A stretch of 64,000 nucleotides of DNA from the NCBI GenBank assembly GCA_012934845.2, contig WNNJ02002097.1, forward strand, positions 62,001-126,000, read 5' to 3'. Below the pieces are notes generated by a model, which saw nothing but the letters and a program-made list of their open reading frames with translations, was not told the origin of the DNA and made no database searches. This DNA is from Pomphorhynchus laevis. Its lineage: Eukaryota; Acanthocephala; Palaeacanthocephala; Echinorhynchida; Pomphorhynchidae. The position numbers and the translations under genes were made by a program. Positions 28,567 through 40,480 of this stretch are shown here, piece by piece. The stretch's first letter is position 1; every line of letters begins with the position of its first letter.

Positions 28567-29165
28567 GCTTCATCCAGGTCAGATTTCGAGCTCCTCAGCG
28601 ACGAAGCAAAAACTTAAGAGACTAGCACTGTCTTCGCTCTCCCCATTTTTGCCTCTGAACCACTCTCCACCTTCACAAGTCGAGTAAAATACCTAGGGTT
28701 CACCGTTACGGTAAACTGGTCTGCGAAAGATGACCTGGATAGACTCAAACGTATCCTGAAGAAAGCTAGGTGGGCTCTGAAACGGGCCCAACATCTGTCG
28801 TTGAAAGGGAAAACCCAGGTGCGCCTCTGGGGCACCTTGGCTATCTCAGGATTAGTCTTCTTCTCTAGTGGACGTCCCCCATTGCAAGGGGTAAGGTTTC
28901 TTAAGCTCCTCGTCTATCGTTTACCCAGCATAGTCCGCGCCGATTGGATTCTTCTGGGGGTGAAAGACCCTGGGTGGTTCAATCGGAAAGCGGTGTGTTG
29001 GATCGGTTGGGGGCTCAGATCCCCATGGATTTGATGCCTTGAAGCATGAAGAAGAGCTGGATTGACGTAAACGATTAAACGAATTCAACACAACACTAAT
29101 GAATGCTTCTTTTATCATTTAGTTATACTGTCGCTTTTGTATTTAAGAAAATCTTATTATTACAA
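28567..29165 (+). mobile_element. Jockey/I-group LINE 3' end, plus copy of an inverted pair
   Basis: Reads KLKRLALSSLSPFLPL, YLGFTVTVNWSAKDDLDRLK, VRLWGTLAISGLVFFSSG and LPSIVRADWILLG, matching the C-terminal part of the LINE at 30.1-34 kb. It ends AAAATCTTATTATT at 29140-29155. With the minus copy it forms an inverted repeat with arms of about 310 bp. Confidence 0.8.
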
Positions 29166-29514
29166 CACAATTAAATAATAAATTTTGCTGATTTAGACCA
29201 AATAACACGATGTGAAAAGTTTTATTATATGTAAAATTTTATTAGCTGGGAGGGTTTCGGTTCTGCTTTCTGTCTAAATTGTCGCACATTATACACACGT
29301 TTTATGGAAACTAATCTGAATTTTATCATTATAATAATTCTAGCAATTACAAAAACAATGTGCCTTGAACAAAAACAATACAAGCTATGAACAATCGTAA
29401 ATATTTTAGATGTAGACTTAAATTGTGGATGCGTTATACAAAAGTTCAAATCTGAAGCAGATATACAAACAAATTCATAATCAGCAATCGATACGAAAGT
29501 CTCTCCCCTATATA

Positions 29515-29890
29515 ATTAATTGACTTAATCAGATCAGCTAACTGGGTCTACGCATTTTATAATATTTGTAAATAAAAACTAATGTTAAGTAAAATAAATA
29601 ATGAAATAATTAATAATTAAAAAATAATAACGAATAAGTATAAATAATAAATAATTGTTATATAATATATTATATAACTTATATCAAGTTAAAAATTATA
29701 AATGAAATTTAAAATAAAAGTCAATTTTTATTAATAGACTAATAAATAACAGACGATGTATCCGAATTAGGATAAATGTCATCAGAATGAACTGCTATGT
29801 TATCAGTTTCGGCTAAACAGAGCAGCGGGACCAAATACGTGCTAATGATGCATTTGCTCATCTAATATCTTATAATACAAAGTATATAAT
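29515..29890 (-). repeat. diverged Naiad PLE tail repeat
   Basis: Landmarks aatcagatcagctaactggg, aataaataacagacgatgta, aactgctatgttatcag and gagcagcgggaccaaatacg match the module of the main Naiad element, with more divergence. Minus sense. The DNA on either side (29166-29515, 29890-30120) shows nothing recognisable. Confidence 0.75.
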
Positions 29891-30124
29891 TTATTATCCA
29901 TGAATATTTTGGAGAATCAAAATTTTTATTTTCAGCAAAATCAAAAATATAAATAAATAAAGATTCTTTTACATACATATCGAAAATATGTATTCAAATT
30001 TCCGAACACAACTGTGTTCATTAACAGGAATTGTTTCAGTAGCTCTTAAACTTTGTGCATTTTTAAACCATTTCAGGAAATAATAGCTACACATCGGTTA
30101 GTTCAAAAAACAAAATAATAATAC

Positions 30125-33100
30125 TAATGATAAAGATTTTATTAATAAAAAACATAAATGGGATAAAAATGAGTTCAGTCAAATAGAAATAAGTTCATCT
30201 TCTCCTTTTATCTTCGGTCTGCAGCAGTGTTCCGTTCCATTTACAGCCTCAAATCAATAGGAATCTGAGCCCCCTACCAACCAATCCAACAAGCCGCCTT
30301 CCGATTGAACCACCTGGGGTCCTTTACCCCCCCCAAGAGACCAATCGGCACGGAGTATGCTGGGTATACGCGAGACGAGGAGCTTAAGAAACCTTAGCCT
30401 TTGCTCTAGGGGACATTTACTTGAAAAGAAGACTAATCCTGAGATAGCCCAAGTGCCCCAAAGGCGCACCTAGGTTTTCCCTTTCAATGACAGATTCTGG
30501 GCCCGTTCCAGAGCCACCTAGCTCTCTTCATGATACGTTTGAGTCTATCCAGGTCAGCTTTCGCCGACCAGTTCACCGAAACGGTGAACCCCAGGTATTT
30601 TAATCGACATGTGAAGGTGGGGAGTGATTCAGAGGCAAAAATGGAGGAGAGCGCAGAAAGTGCTAATCTCTTAAATTTTTGCATCCTAACAGGGATGCCA
30701 TGAAAGACGACCACCTGCAATTTAGCGGAGTTTAAAACAAGGTTGGACTTTGGCAACTGGTTTTTTAATCTTAAAAAGAAGCGGCTGATGTCCGAGACTA
30801 CGTCTTTGCACCTGCGTCCATTGAATAGGGCTGTATAAGATATAAGATAGGAGAGAGGGGAGTCTTGAGGCACACTCGTAATAGCGCGGAACTGACGCGC
30901 ATCAAGGTCGTCATCATAATAAAATCGCTTGGTGTACAGCAGTATCTCCATTCTGTTAACAATTCTCGCAAGCAACCCGAGGAACCTGAGAGAAGAGATA
31001 ACAAAGGGAATGGATATGCGGTCAAATTCATCGGAAAAATCAAGGAAAACAGCCACAACGAGTTGATGACTGTTCTCCTGACAAAACCGATGCACTTCAC
31101 CAACTGCTGAATGGACCGAGCGACCTTTGACAAACCCATGGAAACCAGGTGGGATTAAGTTTCGCCTACTCAGATGAACGCGGATTCTACGCGCACGCAC
31201 ATTTTCGTAGATCGAGACGAGGGAATTTTAAATCGAAATGGGTCCCAGGTCTTTAGGACAAGAGACCGGATATTTTTTTGGTAAAAAAATCCTCCTACTA
31301 ATATGGATGCCGGCCACATCGGATGGGGTGGCTAATAGCATTGTGACGGCCACCTCCCTTCTTTGATCGGCTGTCACAAGCTGACAGACACGAGAAGAGA
31401 GTGGAGCGACGGATTTGGAAGTGCCCGGAAGAGGCCCCTAGGCGTTGAGAATATTTGTGACAGATAAGTCTCTACTCTTGTAGTATCCTCAAGGCGGAAT
31501 TGGTTGTGGTGATTGCGTAGCTCCATAGTTGTGTAGGAATAGTGACTCCTTCAAAACATTTCCAAGGCCTATACTACCGATCCAATCCAAAGACATATCC
31601 TTCCAACAAACAAACTTCTCCTTCTTGAATATCCTCCAAAAGGAAGACTGAGAAGGGTTAAGACGGGCAATACTCGCCTATCCCTACTCAACTAGAACCA
31701 ATATCTGGTGCGCCAGTATTCATTTGAGAGGATGTTTCTGGCGGAAGAAGAGAGATTAGGGAGGTTTAGTAGTTTAGCTAGGACCTTGAGTTTTGTCAAA
31801 GTGGGACTGAAAATGCGACCACTATAGGTTGTCGAAAGCAACGCGGTGGCTTGCAAAGAGAGGTAGGAATTAAATAGGGTTAAACTCTCATTACCAATTC
31901 GGGGGAAGCGTTGTAATGCTGCTTGGAAAAAAGCCACTCTGATCGGGTCAAAGTGGAATCTTCTATGAAGCAGCGTATCTTCTTCTAACCACCAGCGAAT
32001 TAGATCATGAGAGGTGACAGATGTTGTCGCGACTGCTCCGTACAGAAGGGTTTTAACTACCACCTCTAATGGAGCAATAATAAGTCGAGGAGTGAATTCG
32101 GTGATGTGCAATGAAAGGTGCGGGACGGTAGTTTGTGAATAAGATAACCGTTCTTGGCTCTGCGGAGTGTTGCATTAATCCAACGACCACTTATGTCGTT
32201 GAAGTCACCAAGTACCATGTCATAGCCGCTATCAATAATACCGTCCAAGAGGTCACGGTTCTTGTGAATCTCCCCTGGACGGATGTAGGCATTGGCTACA
32301 CTGAAGCGTTTTCCGTTCTTAACGAGTAAAACTACCAAACAAGACAGGGCTGGATAAGAGTAATTTAGCAAGAGGGAGGACCTTAATAGCACTTATCTAA
32401 GGTCAAGAGTCCTGAGATGAAGAAGAGTGAGGTGAGGTTATGTACTGAGTATAGTGGGAACAAATATACTTTGGGATAAATCGAGTAATGTCCTGGGGGG
32501 AGACGGATAGACCGCGTCTCCTGAAGGACTATAACATCTCCGTCTCTACCAGATAAAAGTCTAAGGGCAGAAGCCCCTCCCGAATTCCACTGAAGGATAT
32601 TCAGTGAAAAAGGCACAGGTTTACTCACCATTGTGTTAGATAAGTTAGACGGGGGAAGCTAACCTAGACAGAGCTAGGTGCGGGAAGGTTGCCCTTCCCA
32701 CCACTAGCGCAATCCAGGGTCGGAACCCTCAGGGCAATATCTTCATTTCCCTGGGATGAGGCGGCCCCTTTTACCTTAAGAAGTTTCCCAATTTTCAGTG
32801 GCGGGACGGATCTGGCTGAAGCACTTCTTTTTTAGAGTGCGGCAAACTGAGTTCTAGAGCACCGGCACCGTGGCAGAGCCCAAAAAGACCATCAACAGGG
32901 GCGCCATCATTCGCTCCATTTGATTAAGTATAAATTTTTTATTAGAATATATGAGCTGTAAGATGTCCATATTAGACATCCTGTTATCAGGCTCTGTGAC
33001 AGTAAAAAATGCGAGGGTTTAGAGATATGAGACTGGCGGAGAACATGCGCTGGTAATTTTTAAAAATCTTGCATCTAGACCACGCGGGGTGGTCTCCCGC

Positions 33101-33998
33101 GCAATTGTGACAAACTGAGGGAGCCATGCATCTCACACCCTTTAGCATACTTTCACAGGATACCAACACACAAACCCCGCGAGTTTTCATATTCGAGCAG
33201 GTCGACCCCCAGTGCCCCCACCCATGGCACAAATTGCAGTGGGGGTAGGTCAGTGTGTCTTCATCGATCAACTTAAATCTTAAATTATATACCAGAAAGG
33301 GGTTCGAAGCTGCCTTGGTGAGTATAAGACCGTAGTCGAGGTCAACGGAGCAGAACGCAATGGTGAGATCTACCTCCGTTTTTGACTTGACCGACCTCAC
33401 CAAATGAAGTTTGTATGTCTTCTGTAGTAGGCTCAAGTCCTCCTCCTCTAGCTAAGAGGGGAAGTGCGAGATTTTCAAAGTAGCCTGAATTGGCATTAAA
33501 ACGATAGTTCCCAACTGGGTTAGATTCTTTTGAAAAAACGAATTGTACTCTTCCATCAGATCAGAAGTAACAAACGAGATTTTGATTGTGGTCTCGAAAA
33601 TTAAAACTGAGTTGAATAATACTCTGTTTGAGTGCTGTTTTACAAACTCACGGAGAAAATAGCTGAATAATGTATGCCTCTCGAGAGGCTTAATGACCGT
33701 TACTATAGCCAAGTGGTTCAGCTTAGGTATTGGGGGAAGTACCCCCGAGTCATTTATAGAATTTTGTAGCAAACCGCTTACCTTGTCGTCTTTGTTTTGC
33801 AGGGAAGAACACTTATTAATACCTTTTTCTGCACTTTTTCCCTTGAAATTGTGAGAATTTGCACTGAAATTGCAAGAGCTTTGAAGCTCCGACATGTTTA
33901 TACTGAAAAATTTGAAAACGAAATACAAGTAAAAATACAAGTATGTATTCCAATCAATTAAAATTGCATTTACGAATTTAAAATTTACCAAGAAAAAA
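30125..33998 (-). mobile_element. Jockey/I-group LINE with CCHC ORF1
   Basis: Minus-strand element of about 3.9 kb. ORF1 begins at 33895. ORF2 endonuclease pieces lie at 32631-32383 (LNILQWNSGGASALRLLSGR, VIVLQETR) and 32392-32066 (MVLGDFNDISGRWI, LDLLLLH). The pre-RT part is at 32111-31692. RT pieces lie at 31200-30484 (GFVKGRSVHSAV, AVFLDFSDEFDRIS, VPQDSPLSYLI, YLGFTVSVNWSAKADLDR) and the end at 30469-30254. The expected YADD block is not readable. At least four frameshifts are present. The 3' end is AAAATCTTTATCATTAGTATTATTATT. Its 5' end meets an opposite copy at about 34000. Confidence 0.8.
32987..33895 (-). pseudogene. LINE ORF1 (nucleic-acid-binding CCHC protein)
   Basis: Two minus frames, 33895-33452 (MSELQSSCNFSANSHNF...) and 33436-32987, joined by a frameshift near 33445. 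The second frame has zinc-knuckle-like clusters CNLCHGWGHWGSTC and CHNCAGDHPAWSRC, typical of Jockey/I-group ORF1 proteins that bind the LINE RNA. The true start is the ATG at 33895-33893, which aligns with MSDVRSNCNFS of the opposite copy. Confidence 0.75.
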
Positions 33999-33999
33999 T

Positions 34000-35960
34000 C
34001 TATTATTATTGATTCTGATTATTACAAAAAACAAACATGTCGGATGTTCGAAGCAATTGCAATTTCAGCAAAATTCCTTACGAAACGTCAAAATTCAATG
34101 AAAAAGAACAATATCAGGTATTCTCAGATGATACACACTGCAAGCAAAAGGTTAGTTCAGTTTCTATTGTTTGTGAAGATGCGGGTTACTTCCCACATTC
34201 TCAAACTTACAAATTTGGGTATTATAAAGATTTCAAAGCCCGTTAAGAGACATTTATTGTTCAATATTTTTCTCAGGAAATTTTCTACGGAACTTATAAA
34301 TAGAGTTGTTTTTAACGCTGTCCGATACAGTGAACCAGAAATAAAAATTTCTTTTGCCTCGCCTGAGTATCTTAAAAGCTATTCTGAATTTGGATCTTTT
34401 AAACAAAAACCAATCATTGCCTCGGTCAAGATATCGGATCTCCCGGCCAACTAAGAAGAGGCTGATATGGCATTACTCAAAATTAAGTACAACATTTCAA
34501 GTCTTCGCCAACTTAAGAAAAATGATGGCTTCCCCTTAACGATCACTTTCGGTTCTGCGGCGATTGATCATGCTGAGATACTCGTTAGATATGCTAATAA
34601 TCCCTTTATGGGCTTCAATTTATCATTTAAAATATTTGGCAGGGAGAAGTTTACATACACCCATTGTAGTCGGTGCCATAAGTGTAGGCACTGGGCTTCC
34701 AGCTGCACCCTATCGACTACATGTGGGATGTGTAGCTCCTCAGCCTGCTTGGCCGTAATGGACTGCTGTAAATGCTCGCCCCCATCTTTACTGCTCTAAC
34801 TGTAGGGAATGTCACCCTGCCTGGAGCAGGTGGTGTAATGTCTTCAAAGATTATGCCAACAAATTATGTTCAAGAGCTGCCAAGAAGTTGGTCTCTTTTT
34901 CCGAAGCAGCTGCCCTGCCTTCTAACGTCGGGTCAAGAATGACGGACGCCGACATCTTTAGAGCCATAGACATCCGTGCCGCTGTGAATAAGAAACAGAC
35001 TGAGGAGTTAGTCAAAACTCTGCTCGGTGTCTCCTCACGGCACCAGCTGTTCCGGTTAATGCAGTAATACCGTGTTCAAAGAAGGGGGCTTCGGCCGATC
35101 GCATTCCCCCTTTAAAGATTGGGAAACTATTGAAGGCTAAGGCTAAAAGGGGAAATGAAGATGCTGCCTAGGGGCAAGTACTTACCCTGGATGGAGCTGG
35201 TGGCGGGAAGGGAAACCTTCCTGCACCTAGCTCTGTCTAGGTAGGCAATTTCCTAATCCAACTAATCCATTACAATGCAGAGTACTCGTGAGCCTTTTTC
35301 ACTGAATATCCTTCAGTAGATAGACTTCTATCTGGTAGAGATGCAGATGTTATAATCCTCTAGGAGACGCGGTCTATCCGTTCCCCCAGGACATTACTCG
35401 ATTTATTCCAAAGCATATCTGTTCCCACTATACTCCGTATATAACCCCTCCTCACTCCTCTTAATCTCAAGGACTTTTGACCTTAGTTAAGTGCTCCTTA
35501 AGGTCCTCCCTCCTCTTAAATTTCTCGTGTCCAGCCCTGTCTTGCTTGGTAGTTTCACTCAGTAAGAACGGTAAACGCCTCAGTCTAGCCAATGCCTATA
35601 TACTTTGGGGTATCTGGGCTATCTCGGGATTAGTATTCTTTTTGAGAGGACGACCCCGGAGCAAAGGCTAAGGTTTCTTAATCTCCTCGTATCTTGTTTA
35701 CCCAGCATAGTCCGCGCCGATTGGATTCTTTGGGGGGGGCTAAGGCGTGAATGACCTCGGGAGGTTCAGTGGGAAAGCGGCGTTTTGGACCGGTTGGGGG
35801 CCCAGATCCCGCTGGATTTGAGGTCGTAAAGAAGTGGCATGAAAACTATATTGTACATGGTGATGATGACGATGATTTGAATTGGGTCATGACTATTGCT
35901 TTTGTTGTGTCTTCCATTAACCATTATTTTTGTTATTTAATAAAATCTTATTATTATTAA
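34000..35960 (+). mobile_element. Jockey/I-group LINE, internally deleted plus copy
   Basis: ORF1 starts at ATG 34037 (MSDVRSNCNFS) and changes frame to 34044-34454 and 34467-34799 (knuckle CSRCHKCRHWASSC, then HCSNCRECHPAWSRW in another frame). ORF2 starts as EPFSLNILQ near 35290. At about 35600 the endonuclease words SLANAYI join directly to LWGIWAISGLVFF of the C-terminal end, so about 2.5 kb including the RT are deleted. The 3' end is AAAATCTTATTATTATT at about 35943-35960. Its ORF1 is well diverged from that of the minus twin. Confidence 0.8.
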
Positions 35961-36079
35961 TTAAAATTGCAGAGACAATAAAATCAACTACAAACAAGCA
36001 AGTTTAAATCAGATTCAAAATAAAGCCGACATCATAAAACCCATAATAAAGAAGATAAACACTACAAAACATATCAATG

Positions 36080-37390
36080 TAAGCATAGATTATAACCTCC
36101 AGTGCCGTCCTCTAAATATTTATGCCCGTAGGGCTTAATCAATAGTGACTCCGATGTATGCCTAGGTTTTAGATGAGGTTGAATCAACTCAATCTTTGCA
36201 AAGTCAATATCCAGCCAGTGACCATTCTTCCTAACATGTTGTGCAACGGCACATTTAACTACTCCTTGGTGTACACATGTGCGTGTTCAAGAAGCCTCTC
36301 TCGTAGGTGACGACAAGTCTGTCCAATATATAATTTCTAACACGATTAGAAAGGGATGCTGTAAACTACACCTAGAGGGTCCCTTTTAGGACCTTATGTT
36401 TTGAGCTTAAAGAAGCTGGATAATTTACTGTTTGAATTTGAGTGGTCAGTATTACTGTATTTACAATCACGTGCTAATTGACTGAGTATATTACGAAAAT
36501 ATTTAACAACTTTATTGATAGACCCAGGTATCGATACAAAATGTCTAGATGTACTAGTATCTACATGTGTAAGATGTCGATTTTTACAAAACACGTCAGA
36601 TTTGCGTGTTTATTTAATAACATCAAACGGTATCAACTTTTTATATACAAAGAAGCAACGTTTTTTACCTCAGATATTCGATCAGGTACATTACTACAGT
36701 GCCAAACAACGCTGAAATTCAAATCTCAATCCGCTAATCTTATACAGTGTCGATGTTGCAAAGGTCCAAGGTAGGATAGCGTTATGTACATTAGGTTTCC
36801 TATAGACATCAGTGTGAATATCCTATCCAAATCAAGCGATATACACATCAAGAAAATGAAAACAGCCATTCTCCTCCAATTCAATTTCCCACTTGATTGA
36901 TGAATATTTCTTGTTCAGGCTTTCACAAAATTCATTAGCTGGATTTGGAGCAAGGAAGAAAACATCATCAACATAACGTCTTCGCATAATAAGTTGGGAT
37001 GTATATGCTATGTGATCCTCCCATTTTTTCATGTAAATCCCTGCTAAAGTAGGATCGAGGGGGCTGCCCAACACTCTCTACCTGTTCAAATAACTTGTTT
37101 AAAATAAAAAATTTGACTTTGAGGTACAAACGCATAAAAGTTTCGTCACTGTATTACATTCAACTTCCAGGTTTTTCAGTTACTAATAAGAGATTCATAT
37201 AATAATCTATTGACTTAATGGAACGTTAGTAAATAGCGAAACCACATCAACGCTATTCATACAATATTCAGAATATAAATCTACATCAAGTGACATTTTT
37301 ACAAAATCAGCACCCGCTTAAATGGCAGAGAATCATAGGTGACAATAGTTTCTTTAAGGAAAGAATTAATACTTTTCGATAATAATGATT
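36080..37390 (-). mobile_element. canonical Penelope-like element fragment (C-terminal GIY-YIG)
   Basis: On the minus strand, RT pieces come first: VDVVSLFTNVPLSQ (about 37250), NKLFEQVES and GSPLDPTLAGIYMKKWEDH with RRYVDDVFFL (37074-36832). Then FVSIPGSINKVVKYFRNIL (about 36540) and a GIY-YIG block at about 36375-36280 (PLGVVYSIPF, KLYIGQTCRHLRERLLEHA). The end reads HWLDIDFAKIELIQPHLKPR (about 36220). RT before endonuclease is the usual order for Penelope, Neptune and Nematis type PLEs. The copy is 5'-truncated and broken in several places. Confidence 0.82.
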
Positions 37391-37394
37391 ATCG

Positions 37395-37852
37395 AAAGTC
37401 TTATATGATTTTGTTGATTTATATATTTATCCAATATTTTGCTCATTTATATATTTTAAGATTTTCTGTTTAATTTTACTTTTATAGTAAGCTAGTTTAA
37501 GATATTTAAATTATTTAACAGATTTTGAAGAAAGTAAATAATATTACATATTATAGCAATTCAACCAAAATAAAATAATAACATGACCAGTATGCTGGAT
37601 GGATCTAATTGTTCGAATTGGGATCATTGAAACCCGATTATTGAAATCTGATGATATTGTTATTAATGTTGTGTTACCAATCAGATCAGCTAACTGTCTA
37701 CGTATTTTATATTATTTATAAATAAAAAATAATGCTAAATAAAATTTAAATAATAAATAATTGTTTTTAAATAATAAATAATTGTTATATAGGATTCATA
37801 ATTAAAATTAAGTTAAATATTGATTTATCTCAATTAAGTTATCCGAGAAACT
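37395..37852 (-). mobile_element. Naiad PLE 3' end (RT C-terminus plus tail)
   Basis: 37395-37565 aligns with 43890-44045, the C-terminal part of the Naiad RT (gattttgaagaaag, ttatagtaagctagttt). 37675-37850 aligns with the start of the tail module (aatcagatcagctaactgt). Short and 5'-truncated. It lies between the canonical PLE and the 3' end of NUDCD1. Confidence 0.7.
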
Positions 37853-37855
37853 GTT

Positions 37856-39592
37856 TTAAACGTTTGTAATCAAAAATACTTTAACTTTTATTAGAAAATT
37901 ACTAGTAAGAAGAATCAAATTTTCTTCAGTACACAACATTCCTAACACTTCATCGTTGTTGTCAATATCGATGACTTTCTGACGACCAACGTGACCAGCT
38001 TCACAACCAACTGGAGGAATGTACACGTATACGTGTAGCGAACAGTCCGCTATTGCTGCATATCTACCTGATTTGCAGATTCCTACAAACTTCATGTTTT
38101 CTTTTGATTCCAGAATATAGTTTAAGGCAGGAATAGTTGCGTAGTGTGTGAAAGCATTTGTAGCCTTGTTCATTTTAAGTTGATCTATTTTCCAAACAGT
38201 GCAGTCTACATCACTTTTAAATCCAAAAATTGTGGGTAAAGAATTGAATCCGTTAGTTTCAGTTATCAACGGTATGTGTTTTTCCATTACCGCAAACGAC
38301 CTCCGCTCAATTTGTTGACAATCATCATCTCCTAAAATATGATAGATCTCCAGTATATCAGAATGCTGATCTGCTGATATATTTTCGCCGTCAGTGTCCA
38401 TGGACGTTGGCATTGCGTACTTGATTTCTGTCCAGACATCACCAGAAGATTGTTGATCACAGCATAGACAATCCCAATGCTGGCCTTCGACAAGCTTTGA
38501 GGCTTTAATCTCAATTCCATATTGACTTTGTTCTAAAGAGCAATCGTGTACACTGTGTGCTAAATGCAAAATTAAATCGTCTGGGGCATATGACAAACTA
38601 TTTTCCTTTAATCCAACATGTAAATTATTTGAACCACTTAGGTAGCAGTAACACTCTTTACTATACGGTGTGTTGTTGAACGTTAATCTTAACACTATCT
38701 GGTGACAGTCTTGATGCCAGCTTCGACTTCGAATCGCTTTGCTAAATTCAATATTGACCTCGCGCTCTTGCTGATGAACGTGGCTTTCGCGAATTTGAGT
38801 GAAATTTGATTCAGAAGAATCTACATTGCTTGCTATGCTAAAGATGTATTCATTAGTTAAACTGATAAAATCAGGTACGCGTTTGGCTTTTATAGTCATT
38901 TGTTTCGTTTTAGATTCAATGGATCCACTGCAATCGAAGCTCACAATATTAATATATATTTCGTAATTTAAAACAAACGAGTACGCAAATTGAACACTAT
39001 CTTCGCCCAAGGCACATGCGCTGACAAGAATACCAGCTTCGCCCTCTGTGTTCGCGGAATAAGACCCAATACAAGACCATTTATTACCCAGGTTTTTTGC
39101 TATAGAGAGAACGTATACTTTAGACTCTCCGTCTGATAAAAGTGCTTTTTGATTATCTTCATCATAATTTAAGATTATTAAACGGGAATTAGCACATTTA
39201 TGTTTTAAATTCGATTGCTGAGAATCGGGTCCACTTTGTTGATTATCAGGAAAATTGAATACAGTACAAAACCTGCCTGTATCTATATCAGCTTCTATAA
39301 TTGCGCGTTCTACTGATATATAATAAAACATTTGCTTGGATTTACCGCTATACGTATCGCTAACATTATGTTCTCTACTACAGTGTAATTGGTTAGCTCT
39401 GATTTGGTTTGTGAACAGATTAAAATGCGCGAACTGTACGTAATCATCGGGTACATGTACTTTCTGAACCTTTTGTTCCAACGGTATTTTGATTACTGGA
39501 TGTAAATCTTCTTTTGCATCAGATGACACGAACTTATACCCATAGAATTCATTGTCAAATAAAGCAATATTACTTTGCAATTCAAAATGCAT
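37856..39592 (-). CDS. NUDCD1: NudC domain-containing protein 1
   Basis: A 578-codon uninterrupted frame, close to the usual length of about 580 residues. NUDCD1 (CML66) has an N-terminal beta-rich region, a central CS (p23-like) domain and a C-terminal beta-propeller-like half; it acts as a NudC-family Hsp90-linked co-chaperone, mainly in cytoplasm and nucleus. Here the start MHFELQSNIALFDNEFYGYK fits the family N-terminus. The CS domain spans about residues 290-378 (RSWHQDCHQIVLRLTF, SNNLHVGLKE, WDCL). The C-terminus has NGFNSLPTIFGFKSDVDCTV and later DNDEVLGMLCTEENLILLTS. No intron interrupts it, unlike the multi-exon vertebrate gene. It has no neighbours within 10 kb apart from transposons. 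Confidence 0.93.
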   Translation of the reverse strand: MHFELQSNIALFDNEFYGYKFVSSDAKEDLHPVIKIPLEQKVQKVHVPDDYVQFAHFNLFTNQIRANQLHCSREHNVSDTYSGKSKQMFYYISVERAIIEADIDTGRFCTVFNFPDNQQSGPDSQQSNLKHKCANSRLIILNYDEDNQKALLSDGESKVYVLSIAKNLGNKWSCIGSYSANTEGEAGILVSACALGEDSVQFAYSFVLNYEIYINIVSFDCSGSIESKTKQMTIKAKRVPDFISLTNEYIFSIASNVDSSESNFTQIRESHVHQQEREVNIEFSKAIRSRSWHQDCHQIVLRLTFNNTPYSKECYCYLSGSNNLHVGLKENSLSYAPDDLILHLAHSVHDCSLEQSQYGIEIKASKLVEGQHWDCLCCDQQSSGDVWTEIKYAMPTSMDTDGENISADQHSDILEIYHILGDDDCQQIERRSFAVMEKHIPLITETNGFNSLPTIFGFKSDVDCTVWKIDQLKMNKATNAFTHYATIPALNYILESKENMKFVGICKSGRYAAIADCSLHVYVYIPPVGCEAGHVGRQKVIDIDNNDEVLGMLCTEENLILLTSNFLIKVKVFLITNV

Positions 39593-39867
39593 CGTTACAG
39601 TGAGACTGCTAATTTACTTGAATTTACCAAGCTATTTTAGGTCTTAAATAACAAAGTGAACCAATAACAGAAATTTGACAATTTAAAAGTTATTTAAAAA
39701 TCTGAGATTTGATTTACAAACATAAAATTTGCATTAATCGAATTAAACAATCTGGGTAAAATACAACGTCAATACAATATATGGTTATACTATAATCAAT
39801 AACTCAATAATAATGATTTTGCCAAAATAATGTTTGTTGTTTTAATAGTTGAAATCAGATATATTAA

Positions 39868-40267
39868 AATGTTGTTGCTTAGTAGACTGGATTTTAATTT
39901 TACGGTTTCAGACACCATGTCACTTCTAGACGGCTACTTTAGAACCGAAATGATGGATTACTCCGCAACTCTCATCAGTAGAATGAAGTACCCACTAGTC
40001 GTTTTGGTTACCCGTGTGACATTGTGAATGAAGGCGTTTCCGACATTTTGCTTAATTGTCTGAGGCTTAGGCTCTTTACCATATCGAAATGCTGTGCGGA
40101 GGACCATCTTTAAACACTAGGCATATGTTGTTGCTGAATTGTCGCTGCACTCGTTGGATCCTTAATGTATACGGCATGTATAATGGTGGTGCACGGATGT
40201 GCTGAATAAACGTGCCGCATTTTGTAAAGAAATCTTTGACCGTTGTTTACTCAGCTCTCCCGTGCAC
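39868..40267 (+). repeat. copy 1 of a DNA-transposon-like repeat body
   Basis: From ttgttgcttagtaga to about 40185 this matches 40817-41135 at roughly 85-90 percent by eye. Landmarks are ccatgtcacttctagacg, aggcgtttccgacatttt and tcgctgcactcgttggatcc. It ends in a small inverted-repeat unit at 40189-40267 that begins GTGCACGGATGTGCTGA and ends TCAGC...CGTGCAC. These resemble both ends of the element at 40481-41256, so this looks like a rearranged copy that lost its left end. Confidence 0.65.
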
Positions 40268-40480
40268 TAATATTATAATGCCGTAAAATTCTAATTTTAC
40301 AATAGTTTTACTGATTTTAAAAAATTTATTAACAATTTTAAATAAATTATCGTTTCGTATATACAGTAAAGGATTCTTCTGTATTGCAATTAGTTATTAA
40401 TAATTCAGAACTTATATCCAATGATATAATTATCTTATCAAAATATATTTGTTATTAATCCATGAATTGTCATGATGGTT

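Noticed and set aside
28614-28835. Minus-strand ORF as a distinct gene
   Set aside because: It is the antisense of the plus LINE end and matches the minus twin only because the two form an inverted repeat.
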